DNA of 64,000 nt from Bretschneidera sinensis (lineage: Eukaryota; Streptophyta; Magnoliopsida; Brassicales; Akaniaceae): NCBI GenBank assembly GCA_023935145.1, contig CM043698.1, forward strand, positions 75,542,001 through 75,606,000. Direction: 5' to 3'. Shown piece after piece: positions 11,198-22,826 of the stretch. The position numbers were made by a program, and so were the translations under genes. Each line of letters opens with the position of its first letter. The first letter of the stretch is position 1. The notes under the pieces are model-generated. The model saw only the letters and a program-made list of their open reading frames with translations, did not search any database and had not been told where the DNA came from.

Positions 11198-12480
11198 TGT
11201 TGCGAGTTTTAAATTACTCGCAAGCGCATGAGTCGTTTGCAATATAGTGTTGTGCAAGTGCGAGGTCGAATCCACAGGGAATTGTGTTGTGAAAATATAT
11301 TTTTTAATCTAAACTAACTTTATCTTAACCTAGTTCCGAATTGTGAATGATATTGCAAAAGAAATATAAACTAAACTAAGTTGATTTAAAAACTAATAAT
11401 TAAAAACACTAAGGTTTCCAAATCTACCCCACCAAAGTTAAGCATATATGTTCTAAAAATATAGCCTATCAAAATATTCCATGAATCCAACTATAAGACA
11501 AAAAACAAAGAATATCCCAACTAAACCAAAAGCATCCAATGTATCCACTCTTAACAAATCATAAAAGAAATCCAATTTAATCGAAAAGCATTCAATGTAT
11601 CCATCAGATGAAACACAAGGAATATCCAACAGACAATTTAAACTCAATCAGTTATAAGATTAACTCAAATAATTGACAGAACATTTATACTAAAAATTGT
11701 CAGATTTGTGCAAGCAAATCTGAACTACAACGCCAAACAACGGCGGGGCTTCATCTTCAACCTTAGCTGAAGAGTCTAGCCACTCATAACTATAAAACTA
11801 TAATAAAAAGTGCTAAACATTTAAACTAAAACAACTGAATATAAAGAAATAAATAAACAACTTTACATGGGAGAAATTCCACTCGCTGACAGGCGGCGCT
11901 TCCCCTCGTGGTAGCAATGCCTTCGGGATCCACCAGAATGCTAGGGAACGTCCACCGGTAAACACCAAAGGGGCTCAGGAATTGTACCCAATGGCACAAA
12001 GAATTGCACACTGAATGATGAAGCCAGGTGCTGTTTATATAGGGGAAGACCCGGAGCAATATGGGTTGCAAATTCGATGTGGGATACTGCCCGTGTGCAC
12101 TCGATCGCAGTGTGGTGCGATCGATCGCAGGTACGATCGATCGCAGGTACGATCGATCGCATGTCTTGTGCGCACGATCTCATGTGCACTCGATCGTATG
12201 TCTACTACGATCGATTGCAGATGCACTGAACTTCAAATATTTTGATGTAGGATGTTGACCATGCGCTCGTTCGTAGGCAGGTGCGCTCGATCGCATATCT
12301 CGTGCGATCGATCGCAATGTCTCCAGAAGCTTCACATCTCCTGAAATGCTTCATTTTCTCCACAAACCTGTAAAAATACACAAAACACAAGAAAGACGTA
12401 AAACAAAGTGAAATACTACTAACTAAGAGCATAACAATATAAGTTACGGGTCTAAAATATGCAATATTTAAGACTCATCA
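11198..12480 (-). repeat. E 5' LTR
   Basis: 1283 bases. Minus sense starts TGATGAGTCTTAAATATTGC and ends GCAACA. Contains the GATCGATCGCA array and a TATA box described separately. Confidence 0.93.
12034..12317 (-). promoter_or_regulatory. E LTR promoter: GATCGATCGCA array and TATA box
   Basis: The array at 12096-12317 holds many copies of TGCGATCGATCGCA, CGATCGCA and TGCGCACGATC. About 55 bases downstream on the minus strand is TATATAAA (plus 12034-12041). Most copies contain the palindrome CGATCG. The 3' LTR has the same array at 7889-8093. An enhancer role is inferred from position. Confidence 0.55.
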
Positions 12481-12485
12481 CCGGC

Positions 12486-13254
12486 CTTTCAATGATCATC
12501 TCCCCCTTGCTAGTGAAAGCTTCGGTGATTCCTTAGCTTGCCCTCCAAAGGTACTTCGGATTACTCCTAAGGGCCCTCTGGATTGCTCCTAAAGGCCCTC
12601 TGGGTTCACTTTCTGATGATCTCAGATTCTCTGATCGTGCTTAAAGCTGAAGTGGAGTCGGTCTTATATAGGCAAATACCACAAGTACAATGTGTTTCCA
12701 ATCCAATGTGGGATGTGAGATATAGAAATGTGTTTCTAATCGATGTGGGATGTGGGATTTAAGCCTTTACATGCCTTTCAAAACTTCTGCTCACGCTGAA
12801 ATCCCGCACAGCTCGCATAGCCTGACCTTTGTCTACTAAAACTGCCATAACTTTCTCTAGAAAAATCATTTTTATGAGCCGTTAAATTCTCCGAAAAATA
12901 GACTTCTGGATCTTTCTAAGAATATATGGCTCATCTCCTGGTTCTTCTTGCATAAATACATTTTAATTTTCAAAGATGATTGATTTGTACGGGCAATTCT
13001 GGCAATTTAGTGAAACTCATTTCCAAGTGCTTGTGAACCTTCACTTCGGTGTTCATCGAGTCATTGTGCTTCAAGCAATGATAGATTTTTCATCTCTTTA
13101 AGACTTAAAATACCTAAAAATGCATCAAAACAAATTAATGATCCAAAGATGACACTTTAGAGTTGTTAACATATAAAAGTGCAATTAAAACCTACATCAA
13201 CTCTAAAATGTTAACAATTAAGTACTATTAAAATGCATTTTATAACTCTCATCA
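12486..13254 (-). repeat. A2 3' LTR, second part (U3 side)
   Basis: Continues the A2 LTR after element E. Includes the GATGTGGGATGTGGG repeats (plus 12705-12760) and a TATA box at 12663-12670. It ends at TCTCATCA beside the PPT (plus CAACCCCCAACTAGC at 13255-13269). It keeps about 41 bases near 13140-13180 that the 5' LTR copy has lost near 18308. Confidence 0.93.
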
Positions 13255-14979
13255 CAACCCCCAACTAGCTTATTGCTAGTCCCTAGCAATTCAAGCGAAA
13301 ATAAGAGATGAATTATATGGTAGGAGTTAAAAACAAAGTAAAGCAATGCTAGCATTGAACCAAGAGTAATTCACTTTTTGTCTCAAAAATCACAAATAAC
13401 TTACGGCACATAGAATTATTAAATTTCACCTAAGTCCAAAAGTAATCGAAACATCAATCTTAAAATCGTTATTGACTCTTAACATCCATCTTACCATAAT
13501 CCATTAGTCTGAACACCCGGATGATTTTATGCATAACATTCATGAATACAAGTCTTGGCCTCTAAAAACATAATAAATTGCGTGACATCAATCACAAAAA
13601 CAAGCTCCATAGGCTCACTTTTCAAATCACTCTCCACTATTGTAGAAAAATCACACTACATTAGATCAAAAAGTCTTTAATAAGCTTGTAACATTAGGCT
13701 AAGGTAAAGGTTAAGAAAGAACGGGAAGGATTCAACAAGTAGAAGAACTTAATCTCTTAGTTTTGAAAACAACTCTTTAAGCACTGGATAACCTTACTTC
13801 AACACCCAACTCTTTCAACCATTTTTCGAGCATTTCTTTCAACAAATCACCATTTTTTTTCTTTTCTTTCTTTCTTCTTTCTTTGCCATAATTCATTTTT
13901 TTTTTATTTTAGCACATAACCATTCACCTTCTTTTTCATTTTTTTTTATTTTTTTTTCCATAACCCCCAACTTATCTCCTTTAATGTACGTGGGTTGCGG
14001 TAGTGATATTTTTTCATATTTCCACCCTTACTTCTTTTAAGTGCTTCTCACAACATGTGTATAACTAATTTCTTTTAAAAGAAAGGTAAGGATAAAATAT
14101 TTTTACGCTCATAAAGGTAAGTAAATGGTTTATCGAAAGAAACAAGGCTCAAATTTTCTTTTCAAGAAAAAGGCTTAAATAGGTGACTAGTGATAAATAT
14201 AGCAATGGTAGGTTTGAAAGGATTAAACGGTTCAAAAATGGCCTATATCATATCCTAAGTAGTGTGCATTCTAGGAATTCACCTCAAATGATTATCAAGT
14301 AAGTTCTAGAGCTTGTCAAGACCGCAAAGTATTCATAAAACAATCACACATAAAATTTCTCTAAATGTTTTAGACTAATCATACAATCTTACCACAAACT
14401 AGAGTCTCAAACCAAATGAAGATTGATACTTAAATTAAGTTCAAACCGAAGCAAGATTTAGCTTCTTCTACATGCTATCTGCTATCTCAATTAAGCTCAT
14501 ATCATTGACATGTGAATTAACTCTAAGGCTAACACCAAGCATGCTAAAAACAAACAAAAAGGAAAATGACACTAAGTAGTTCAATTGAAAAAGAAAAAAA
14601 TGTATGGAAATAAAGAGATGCATTTCCTCCACCTCCAACTTAAAAATTGTATTGACTTCAATGTAAAGGAAATATTAAAGGAGACTCCCCTTGTAGCCAA
14701 AGGTGCACAAAAGCTTAAAATTATGCTCCACCATTTGAACTACTTCGTATATTTTTCCTTGAAAAGGAAATACTAAGTTAATACTGGATAACAGAAGAAA
14801 AAAAATGCGAATAATAAATAAGAAAGAAAAACAATAATAGTAAAAGGATATGCTATGAAGTGCCTCCCATGAGCACTAAGTTTTACGTCTTCAGCCAGAC
14901 GCTCTTATTCCCTTTTAGAAAAACATAGGTTGAATGCACCCGCCACTACTTCACTGCTAAATTTGGTGCTTGTATGTTT
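13255..14979 (-). other. A2 3' noncoding region, conserved
   Basis: Without significant ORFs. It is closely similar to A1 39500-41304 and A' 43542-45226 on the other strand, for example plus GGCCTATATCATATCC at 14240. It holds the GTGCTCATGGGAGGCAC-type block (14856-14896), the hairpin and PPT-like block (14628-14664) and poly-T/poly-A runs near 13850 and 13950. The terminal PPT GCTAGTTGGGGGTTG is at 13255-13269 on the minus strand. Confidence 0.75.
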
Positions 14980-16653
14980 TTAAGAGGTCTCAAGGATGTC
15001 ATCAGTAACACCCGAAAATTCTGGCTCGATATATGCTCTTGTGAAGCCATGAGTGACGGTGGACTCCAATGGATTAAGGTGCTGAACCTTTTCCATGAAT
15101 GAGTCCATCATGCATGCTTGGTGGCTTTCGTCTACATCCTCTGATTTTTTTGTTGTTGGGATGTGTAATAACTTACCACTTACTGTCTCAATGGTATTCA
15201 CCTCCTTTACATTCTGTTGCACCAGGTGCTGACCATGAGATGTGGATTGAGCTTGAGAAGGGAACTTACCTCGCTCAGTTACACTCAAGTAGCTCATTAA
15301 CTTTGACACTTGGCTCTTTCTCTCTTTATATTCTTCAAAAACCTGCACAATTAAAGATTCAAGCCTTTGATTAGTCTTCCCCTGTGCTTTAATACAAGCA
15401 TGTAAAGTTTCTTCTAAAGAACTCCTAGAAGACACAGGTGCATGATATGGTTCAAGATATGGTGCAGGGGGTTGTGCAAGCTGCTGGTTTTCAGATTTCC
15501 AGCTTAAATTGGGGTGATTTCGCCATCCCGGATTATAAGTATCAGAGAAGGGTATCAAAGGCTTCTTGTACATGCCTAAGGCATTACATTGTTCCTTATA
15601 CATCCCTCTCATCTCAGCAAATGTGGGACACTCTTGGGCGAGATGATCTACCCTGCCACACATAAAACATGGTTCAAAAAATTTTGCATGATTAACCACG
15701 TATGTTGCCTTTAAGCTCTTAGTCTTTAATACCTCTAGTTCCCTAGTGAGCATCTCGACCTTGGCCTTAAGGTTATCCTCTTCCCTAAGATGGTAAATTC
15801 CATAACCATTTGGGTTCCCTATAGGTCGTGACCTATTTGTGCTTTCAGTAGCACTAGGTCCAGTCCAAATGTGAGCTTTTTCAGCAAGCTCATTGAGGTA
15901 CTCTATGGCCTCATCAGGATCTTTCTCCAAAAATTCACCATTACATATCATCTTTACGAATTGGTGCTCTCTATATGTAAGTCCCTCATAAAAATAACTC
16001 ACCAAGCACTAACTCTCATACCCGTGGTGAGGGCACATACTCAATAACTCCTTAAATCTCTCCCAAGACTGATATAAGGTCTCACTATCCTTTTGTGCAA
16101 AGGTGGAGATTTGCTTTTTCAAAGCGTTGGTCTTATGTTGGGGAAAGTATTTGTTAAAGAAAGCCCAAGTCATCTCAGTCCACGACCCAATAGATCATGG
16201 TCTTAGTGAGTATAGCCAACTCTTAGCTCTATCCTTCAAAGCGAAAGGAAAGAACTTAAGCCTCACAATGTCATCGGTTTCATCTTGGCTATGAAAAGTC
16301 GCGACTACTTCCTCAAACTCTCTAATGTGCACATATGGGTTTTCATTATCCAAGCCATAAAATGTAGGGAGTAACTGTATTATCCCTGTTTTAAACTCTA
16401 GTTGGCGAGTATTGGCTGGAAACATGATGCATGATGGTATGGCTGTGCGCGTAGGGTGGAGGTAATCCTGAAGTGTCCTAGCAACATTCTCATTAAGGTT
16501 ATTGGCCATGTTAACAAAATCCTCTAAATTCTCACTTGGGTTTTCACTATGGGTTGATCTAGGCGAGGTTTCACTACCAAACTCGGAATGAGCGGGTAAT
16601 TCTAGTTCAGGTCCTTTAATGAATCTACCTTGCAAATCTCTCGGTCTAAGCAT
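14980..16653 (-). pseudogene. A2 Gag fused in frame to a post-protease tail
   Basis: One reading frame of 558 codons with only two stops, near 16195 and just upstream of 16005. Order: an N-terminus MLRPRDLQGRFIKGPELELP; the Retrotrans_gag capsid region (ENPYVHIREFEEVVATFHSQ, then RLKFFPFALKDRAKSWLYSL); YEGLTYREHQFVK; an EDNLKAKVEMLTRELEVLK coiled coil; the intact zinc knuckle CFMCGRVDHLAQEC; NPGWRNHPNLSW; and SLEETLHACIKAQ. After EVNTIETVSGK, where protease should follow, it goes straight to CMMDSFMEKVQHLNPLEST and TDDILETS. That tail matches sequence lying beyond protease in complete relatives. Protease therefore seems to be deleted in frame. Confidence 0.8.
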
Positions 16654-16925
16654 GCACCAAATGAATCAGAGAGGAAATAAATAAAACAGAATAATAATAA
16701 ATAAATAAAATCAGAAAACCAAAACTTAGAATAAAAGGAAAAAAAAACAATAATAAATAAAAATACTATAAAAAGAAAGAAGGGAAAAATAAATAAATAA
16801 ATAATACAGCAAGCTAAAAGAAGGAACAAAGTTACCGCCTTTATAGCTGCTGAAAAGAAAAACCATTTACAGTTCTTCTACCGTCATATCAAAAGTTGAC
16901 AATCTTCCTTGTACTTAAGTGCGTT

Positions 16926-16943
16926 TCCCCGGCAAAGGTGCCA
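16926..16943 (-). other. A2 primer binding site
   Basis: Minus-strand TGGCACCTTTGCCGGGGA next to the 5' LTR, a variant of the tRNA-Asp-type site. A1 and A' have TGGCACCATTGCC and TGGTACCATTGCC at this place. Confidence 0.75.
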
Positions 16944-16948
16944 AAATT

Positions 16949-18384
16949 TGATTACGCCCAAAGTATAACGCGATAATTGTAGTACAGCTTTGGGGTGTTG
17001 ATTCCACAGGAAAACAAACTAATTACAAAAGAAGGTGTAAACCTCAACACAAACGATAAAAGTTAAAGTGACAAAATCTGAATTATTGATTGTGTGAAAA
17101 TTGTGTAAATAATTGATGGATAACATAATAAAGAAACAACAAGGTTCCAGAAATCCTCCCTAGGTTCTTTGCCCTAATCCTAACTTGATTCAGTTGTTTT
17201 TATCTCGATTGCAAGTTTCACATCCCAAACAGGCAATCAGCAAATATTCAATTAAAGTGCATGTATAAACCCTAATGTAATTGATATGAATTATTCTTTA
17301 CTTTCAAGCACACATGATCTAACTTATAAATTATCAAAAGATGACGATATATCTAAATGAAAATACCGCAGTAACGGAAAAATCTATAAAAGAGATCTAC
17401 CGAACTCAATCACACCCAAACAAATACACATAAGAAGAGCATGACTAGACTTATATGGAAAAGAAGCATGCAATCACCGGACTAATAAGAAATCTACTAA
17501 GTAAATTAAAGAATAAAACATAACAATGTTTAATGAAAATAATACCAAACTATAATTGAATCAAATAAAGGAAAATAAGAACAACTACACCTAGGGATTC
17601 ATCCCTTCACCTTGCTTGGAGACTAGCTGGCCATGGGGCTCATGCTTCCTTGAGTTGCCTCCGGCCTCTCAACGATCATCTCCCCCTTGGTAGCGAAAGT
17701 TTCAGTGATTCCTCAGCTTGCCCTCCAAAAGTACTTCGGATTCCTCCTAAGGGCCCTCTAGATTGCTCCTAAAGGCCCTTTGGATTCACTTTCTAATGAT
17801 CTCAGATTCTCCGATCGTGCTTAAAGCTGAAGTGGAGTGGGTCTTATATAGGCAAATACCACAAATGCAATGTATTTCCAATCTGATATGGGATGTGGGA
17901 TATAGAAATGTGTTTCCAACCGATGTGGGATGTGGGATTTAAGCCTTCATATGCCCTTCAAAACTTCTGCTCATGCTGAAATCCCGCACAGCCTGACCTT
18001 TGTCTACTAAAACTGCCATAACTTTCTCTAGAAAAATAATTTTTACGAGCTGTAAAATTCTCTAGAAAATAGAATTCCGGATATTTCTAAGAATATATGG
18101 CTCATCTCCTGGTTCTTCTTGCATCAATACAGTTTAATTTTCAAAGATGATTAATCTGTATGGACAATTCTGGCAATTTAGTGAAACTCATTTCCAAGTG
18201 CTTGTGAACCTTCGCTCCGGTGTTCATCGAGTCATTGTGCTTTAAGCAATGATAGCTTTTCCATCTCATTAAGACTTAAAATACTTTAAAATGCATCAAA
18301 ACAAATTAGTGCAATTAAAACCTAGATCAACTCTAAAATGTTAACAATTAAGTACTATTAAGATGTATTTTATAGCTCTCATCA
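16949..18384 (-). repeat. A2 5' LTR
   Basis: 1436 bases. The minus-strand promoter region has GATGTGGGATGTGGGAT repeats (plus 17883-17940; minus sense CCCACATC) directly before a TATA box (plus 17843-17850, TATATAAG on minus). A deletion of about 41 bases relative to the 3' LTR lies at about 18308. Confidence 0.93.
17843..17940 (-). promoter_or_regulatory. A2 LTR promoter: CCCACATC repeats and TATA box
   Basis: Minus strand: repeats of CCCACATCGGTTGGAAACAC, then TATATAAG 33 bases on. A1's 5' LTR has the same arrangement at 24288-24384. The position fits a U3 core promoter. Confidence 0.5.
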
Positions 18385-19529
18385 GGGGGATAGGAGACAT
18401 CCAGTTGAGGATGTTTAATGGAGTCACAAGGCTGCTACGAAATGTGAGGTATCTTCCAGATTTGAAGAGGAATTTGATCTCATTAGAGCAGCTGGATTCC
18501 ATGGGGAATACATGCAAAGTAGAGGGAGGGAAGATCAAGATGACCAAGGGATCTTTGGTAGTGATCAAAGTAGCAATCAAAGATGGACTTTATGAGATGA
18601 TCGGTGAAATAGAAACCAAGGATCAAGCAGCAAGCTTGATGGCTGAGATGGACAAGGCAACCCATTGGCACACTCACTTGGGACATATGAGTGAAAAAGG
18701 CCTGTAAGTTCTTAGCAAGGATGGTTTACTTGGAGGAGACAAAGTAGAGAAACTGGATTTCTATGAGAGTTGCATTCTTGGGAAGCAACACCGGGTCAGT
18801 TTCAACATTGGAGTGCACAAGTCCAAGGGCATTATTGACTATATTCATTCGAACCTTTGGGGACCAGCAAGAACACCAACACAGGGAGGTAACTTTTACT
18901 TTCTGTCTTTAATTGATGATTATTCAAGAAAGGTTTCGTTTATTTGGTTAGAAATAAATCAGATGCTTTGAATAAGTTAGTGGTGTGGAAAAAGTTGGTA
19001 GAGACTCAAATGGGTAGAATAGTTAAGGTGTTAAGAACTAATAATGGCTTAGAATTATTTAACAAGGAACTTGATCAATTTTGTAGGTTAAATGGCATTC
19101 TAAGACATAGAACAGTTGTGAAACCCTTAGAAAAGTGGAGTTGTTGAGAGGATGAATAAGACCCTGATGGAAAAAGTTAGGTGCATGTTAGATGGATCAG
19201 AATTACCCAAATGTTTTTGAGGGGAAGCTGTGTCTACTGCTGCATACTTGGTAAATAGATCACCCTCTAGAGCTTTAGAGCTCAAGACTCCCATGGAGAT
19301 GTGGAGTGGGAAACCCCCTGAGTTAAGCAACTATAGGACTTTTGGGTGTGCTACATTTGCACATCAAAAGGATGTTAAACTTAGCCCAAGGTCTAGAAAA
19401 TGTGTATTTCTAGGGTATGGTGATGAGGTTAAGGGATATAGGTTGTGGTCTTTGGAAAAGAAAGGCATGAAACTCATTATAAGTAGGGATGTTATTTTTA
19501 ATGAATTATCCCTACTTGGAGAAAACTAA
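18385..19529 (+). pseudogene. K protease end, GAG-pre-integrase and integrase, degenerate
   Basis: Resumes K after A2. RYLPDLKRNLISLEQLD ends protease. ATHWHTHLGHMSEKGL and ESCILGKQHRVSF form the HHCC-like pre-integrase finger. The integrase core begins DYIHSNLWGPARTPTQGG and LSLIDDYSRKVSFIWL, continues after a frameshift near 18940 with RIVKVLRTNNGLELF, and ends with AVSTAAYLVNRSPSRALELK and YRTFGCATFAHQKDVKLSPR, typical of copia integrase C-termini. Stops at 18706, near 19145 and near 19220 destroy it. Confidence 0.85.
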
Positions 19530-20478
19530 CCCTGCAGGGGCTAGTGAGCAAACCAGTCATAAATTTGTGGAGCATTACATCAAGGAGAATTCGGTTCAGG
19601 TAGAGCAAGGAAGGCAAGAGGGTTCAGACCAGGTAAAGCCCTTGAATGAAGGCCATGCTCATGGCACTCAAGAGGACGCTGAACTAGAAGAGGTTGATGC
19701 AGCAAGTAAGAATGACTACCAGCTCACAAGGGACCGAGGAAGGAGGGTGGTTAGACTACCTTTGAGATATGAGTTTACGGATGCTAATGTAGCAGCTCCT
19801 TGGACAAAAGGAGAAGCTGAACCAGAAACTTACATGGATGCCATGGAGTGTAAGGATTTGTCAAAGTGGCAGCTAGCTATGGACGAAGAAATGGATTCTT
19901 TGAGGAATAACAACTTCTGGGAATTGGTGAAAATTCTAGGAAAGTATAAATTTGTGGAATATAAGTGCACTTACAAGTTCAAAGAAAGGAACCCTCAAGG
20001 AGATGAAGTCCGAGATAAGGCTAGGCTGGTGACGAAGGGGTTCATGCAAAGAGACGACATAGATTTCACAGAATTTTTCTCACCGGTTCAAAAGGTGGAG
20101 GAAAGGGTGAGTATCCTCATCTATGCTGATGACATGTTGTTGGTTGAGAACAACAGGGAGAGGATAGAAAAGTTGACATCTCAACTCAATGAGAAGTTTG
20201 AGAGGAAGAATCTTAGCCTTACACAAAAGATCTTTGGGATAAGAATCATCCGAGAAAGGAAGAGAAACAGGTTAAGGGTTTCTCGGGCAATTGGTGTTCT
20301 CAGCAAATTTGTGAGTAATCCCGAAAAGAAGTATTGGCTTGGGATGAAGTGGTTGCTGAGGTATTGGAAGGCTCAATGGCAGTCGGTGGTAGCACTCATA
20401 ACAACCGGGGCAAAATGCATAGCGGCTACGGAAGCTATAAAGGAGGCTATGGGGTGTAAAGGGTTATTGGACGAGTGA
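19530..20478 (+). pseudogene. K reverse transcriptase with internal deletion
   Basis: A long open frame (19489-20478). It includes the linker to RT and the copia RT start WQLAMDEEMDSLRNNNFWEL, then KARLVTKGFMQRDDIDFTEF and FSPVQKVE. The text then jumps to ILIYADDMLLVENNRERIEK. The segment between SPV and YADD, normally several dozen residues of palm, is deleted. The YADD motif itself is intact (20122-20133). After IFGIRIIRERKRNRLRVS a second jump leads to the RNase H fragment KCIAATEAIKEAMG. The frame is open, but the enzyme cannot be complete. Confidence 0.85.
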
Positions 20479-20479
20479 G

Positions 20480-20733
20480 AGATCCTAAAAGAGCAGGTGG
20501 TGGTGTCTTCAGATAGTCAAAATGCGTGGCACTTGTGTTGGAACTTGGTGTTCCATGAGAAGACTAAGCATGTGGATGTTTGGCATCATTTCGTTCGGGA
20601 AAATGTTACGGAAGGATGCATCCATGTGGGCGAAGTCCCAACAGAAGAAAGTTTTGCGGAGTTAGGTACCAAAGATCTACCTCTAAGAAGGTTCAATCAT
20701 TGCCTTGAACTTCTTAGGATTGGAGTCGGTTGA
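20480..20733 (+). pseudogene. K RNase H C-terminus
   Basis: Reads SSDSQNAWHLCWNLVFHEKT and KHVDVWHHFVRENVTEGCIH, then TKDLPLRRFNHCLELL. This is the usual end of copia RNase H (DSQSA, HxRTKHIDIRYHFIR pattern). A stop at 20476-20478 separates it from the RT frame. Confidence 0.8.
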
Positions 20734-20799
20734 TATGATGACTCAAGATGAGTTTGGATCCTGAAGTTCTCTGCACAATGGCAGGTTTAAACGCTTAGA

Positions 20800-20812
20800 C
20801 AAAGGTAGAGAT
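20800..20812 (+). other. K polypurine tract
   Basis: CAAAGGTAGAGAT directly precedes the 3' LTR start TGTTGGTA at 20813. Confidence 0.7.
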
Positions 20813-21294
20813 TGTTGGTATTTGTCTAAGGTTTAAACATGGTTAAGGTTTAAACAGGAGATGGAAGAGTAAAGTTCAGCATGTTAAAGGAGTGCACACA
20901 AGTGTGCGTGGCACCTTGGAGCAAGGCAAAGGAAAGCACACTAGGTGTGTGCGCCTTAGCATAAAGCTGGAAAATGTGTGGGCACCAGGTCAGGTCGCGG
21001 CCCTCCTCTACCAAGGCCGCGGCACCCAGAAGATGGTGTACTGGAGGAGGGGTAGCACTGCACCTCTCCCTCACCAAGGCCGCGGCACCCTGAAGGTGGT
21101 GAATTGGTGCTTTGCCTTGAGCCACGGTGCCCCTTGTTCTAGGCCACAGCGCTAGGCACACTGATGCACACATGATTAAGTTGATTCAGCCTTTTGTTAA
21201 GTGCATAGGTGCAAGTCCAAAATGCACAGGATCACTTAGACTTGATCAAAGGCCATGGTTGATTAGTCTTCAAGATCTAAGGGTAGAGAATGAC
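20813..21294 (+). repeat. K 3' LTR, first part
   Basis: Same start as 4147, with the GCCGCGGCACCC array at 20991-21160. A' interrupts it at 21295 and it resumes at 46530-47005. A block near 21130-21225 is missing in the 5' LTR. Confidence 0.93.
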
Positions 21295-22602
21295 TGATGA
21301 GAGCCATAAAATGCATCTTAACAGTGCTTAATTGTTAGTATTTTAGGGTTGATCTCGGTATTAATTGCATTTTTATACGTTAATAACTCTAAAGTGATAT
21401 TCTTGATCATTGATTTATCTCAGTGCATTTTCAGGTACTTTGAGTCCAAAAGAGAAGGAAAAACGATCGTTGCTTCATGCGCCAAGATTTCATGCATAAC
21501 GAAGTATCGAAGTGGTTGCGGAGAAGCAAACATGAAGAGAAATCAAAGCACCAGGGTCTGCTGCAGCATCCCTCAGTCTGTGCCGCGGCACCCAAGAGTT
21601 TCCACCATTTCTGCATCAACCTATGCTGCGGCATCCCTCAACCCATGCCGTAGCACCCAGGAACTACCCAACTAGTGGAAGGTAGGTGCCGCAGCACCCC
21701 TCAACCTGTGCCGCAACGCGCACATGTTTTTCCTATCTCTGAGTCTGAACTTAATTAGGGTTTTAGTAATAGATTAAATCCAAAAACACCCTTGGACCCT
21801 TGTACTATAAATAGATCACTTAGAGTTGAAGAGACAGGAGGAATCAATCAAAGTCTGAAAAACTCAAAGAATGAGCCACACTTTCCTCCATCAAAGTATT
21901 CGACCATGAGTCCCATGGTGAACTAATCTCCAAGCAAGATGAAAGGATGAATTCCTAGGTGTAGTTGTTCCTATTTTCCTTTATTTGGTTAAGTTGTAAT
22001 AAGGATTTATTGTCAAGATATTGTTATGATTTACTTTGCTATCTACTTATAAGATTTTCTCTAATTTGGTGATTGTATCTTTTTCCTTAATATAAATCTA
22101 GTCATGCTTTTCTTATGTCAAGATTGTTTGGATATGATTGAGTCCGGTAGATTTATCCTTTAGGCTTGTCCATTACTGCAATATTGTCATAAAAGATATA
22201 TTGTCGTTTCTTGATAAACCTATAGGATAGATCATGTGTGCATGAATTGAAATTAAAAAGTATTTCATAACAATTACATTAGGGTTTATATATGCTCTTA
22301 TTGAATACTTGTCGATTGCCTGTTTGGGATGTGAAACTTGCAATCGAGATAAAAACAACTGAATCAAGTTAGGATTAGGGCAACAAACCTAGGGAGGATT
22401 CCCGGAACCTTATTGTTCCTCTACTATATTTTACATTCTATTTTACACAATTAATTCATTATCAAAAGTTCATATTTTCTCACTTAAATCTTTATTATTT
22501 GTGTTATGGTTCACACCTTCTTTTGTAGTTAACTTGTTTCCCTATGGAATCGACACCCCAAAGCTGTGCTACAACTACCGCGTTATGTTTTGGGCGTAAT
22601 CA
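21295..22602 (+). repeat. A' 5' LTR
   Basis: 1308 bases, highly similar to 45227-46529. Contains the GCCGCGGCACCC-type array, TATAAATA at 21806-21813, and the family U5 (GTGGAATCGACACCCCAAAG near its end). Confidence 0.95.
21557..21813 (+). promoter_or_regulatory. A' LTR promoter: TGCCGCGGCACCC array and TATA box
   Basis: At 21557-21720 there are about six copies of CTGCAGCATCCCTCA, TGCCGCGGCACCC, ATGCCGTAGCACCC and TGCCGCAGCACCCC. TATAAATA follows at 21806-21813. In the 3' LTR the array is at 45489-45653, and its TATA box is mutated (CTTTAAATA). Confidence 0.55.
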
Positions 22603-22607
22603 AATTT

Positions 22608-22625
22608 TGGTACCATTGCCGGGGA
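22608..22625 (+). other. A' primer binding site
   Basis: TGGTACCATTGCCGGGGA, five bases after the LTR; tRNA-Asp-like with changes at positions 4 and 9. Confidence 0.75.
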
Positions 22626-22826
22626 GACGCACTTAAGTACAAGGAAGATTGTCAACCTTGAGACAAGACAGTAGAGGAATTGTAGATAGTTTTTCTTTTC
22701 AGCAGTTTGTAAAGGCGGTAACTTCATTCCTTCTTTTAGCTTACTGCATTAATTTTTTTAATTTTGTTTTAATTTATCTTATTCCTTCTTTTTATAGTAT
22801 TTTTTTTATTTATTTTGTGATCTTGC

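Larger units (their letters stand above)
6990..12480 (-). mobile_element. Element E: truncated non-autonomous gypsy element inside A2's 3' LTR
   Basis: Perfect TSD CCGGC (6985-6989 and 12481-12485). Minus-strand LTRs run TGATGAGTCTTAAATATTGC to CTCACAACA, at 11198-12480 (5') and 6990-8258 (3'). Only 2.9 kb lies between them: gag scraps and an RT N-terminus on the minus strand, then a conserved noncoding tail. RT active site, RNase H and integrase are absent. LTR start and U5 are related to elements B and B', and it shares their GATCGATCGCA motif array, so it belongs to the same broad family. Confidence 0.95.
6274..18384 (-). mobile_element. Element A2: gag-only Athila-like Ty3/gypsy element inserted in K protease
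   Basis: On the minus strand it begins TGATGAGAGCTATAAAATAC at 18384 and ends TTGGGTGTAATCA at 6274. A perfect TSD GGGGG flanks it (6269-6273, 18385-18389). The 5' LTR is 16949-18384. The 3' LTR is 6274-6989 plus 12486-13254, split by element E. The internal part encodes only Gag (14980-16653), followed by about 1.7 kb of conserved noncoding DNA. There is no protease, RT or integrase, so it is non-autonomous and resembles the TR-GAG class of plant elements. Net length is about 6.6 kb. Confidence 0.95.

Noticed and set aside
14585..14776. Plus-strand 63-codon ORF in the A2 tail
   Set aside because: Opposite to the element, AT-rich, and covers the conserved hairpin/PPT block, which explains its conservation.
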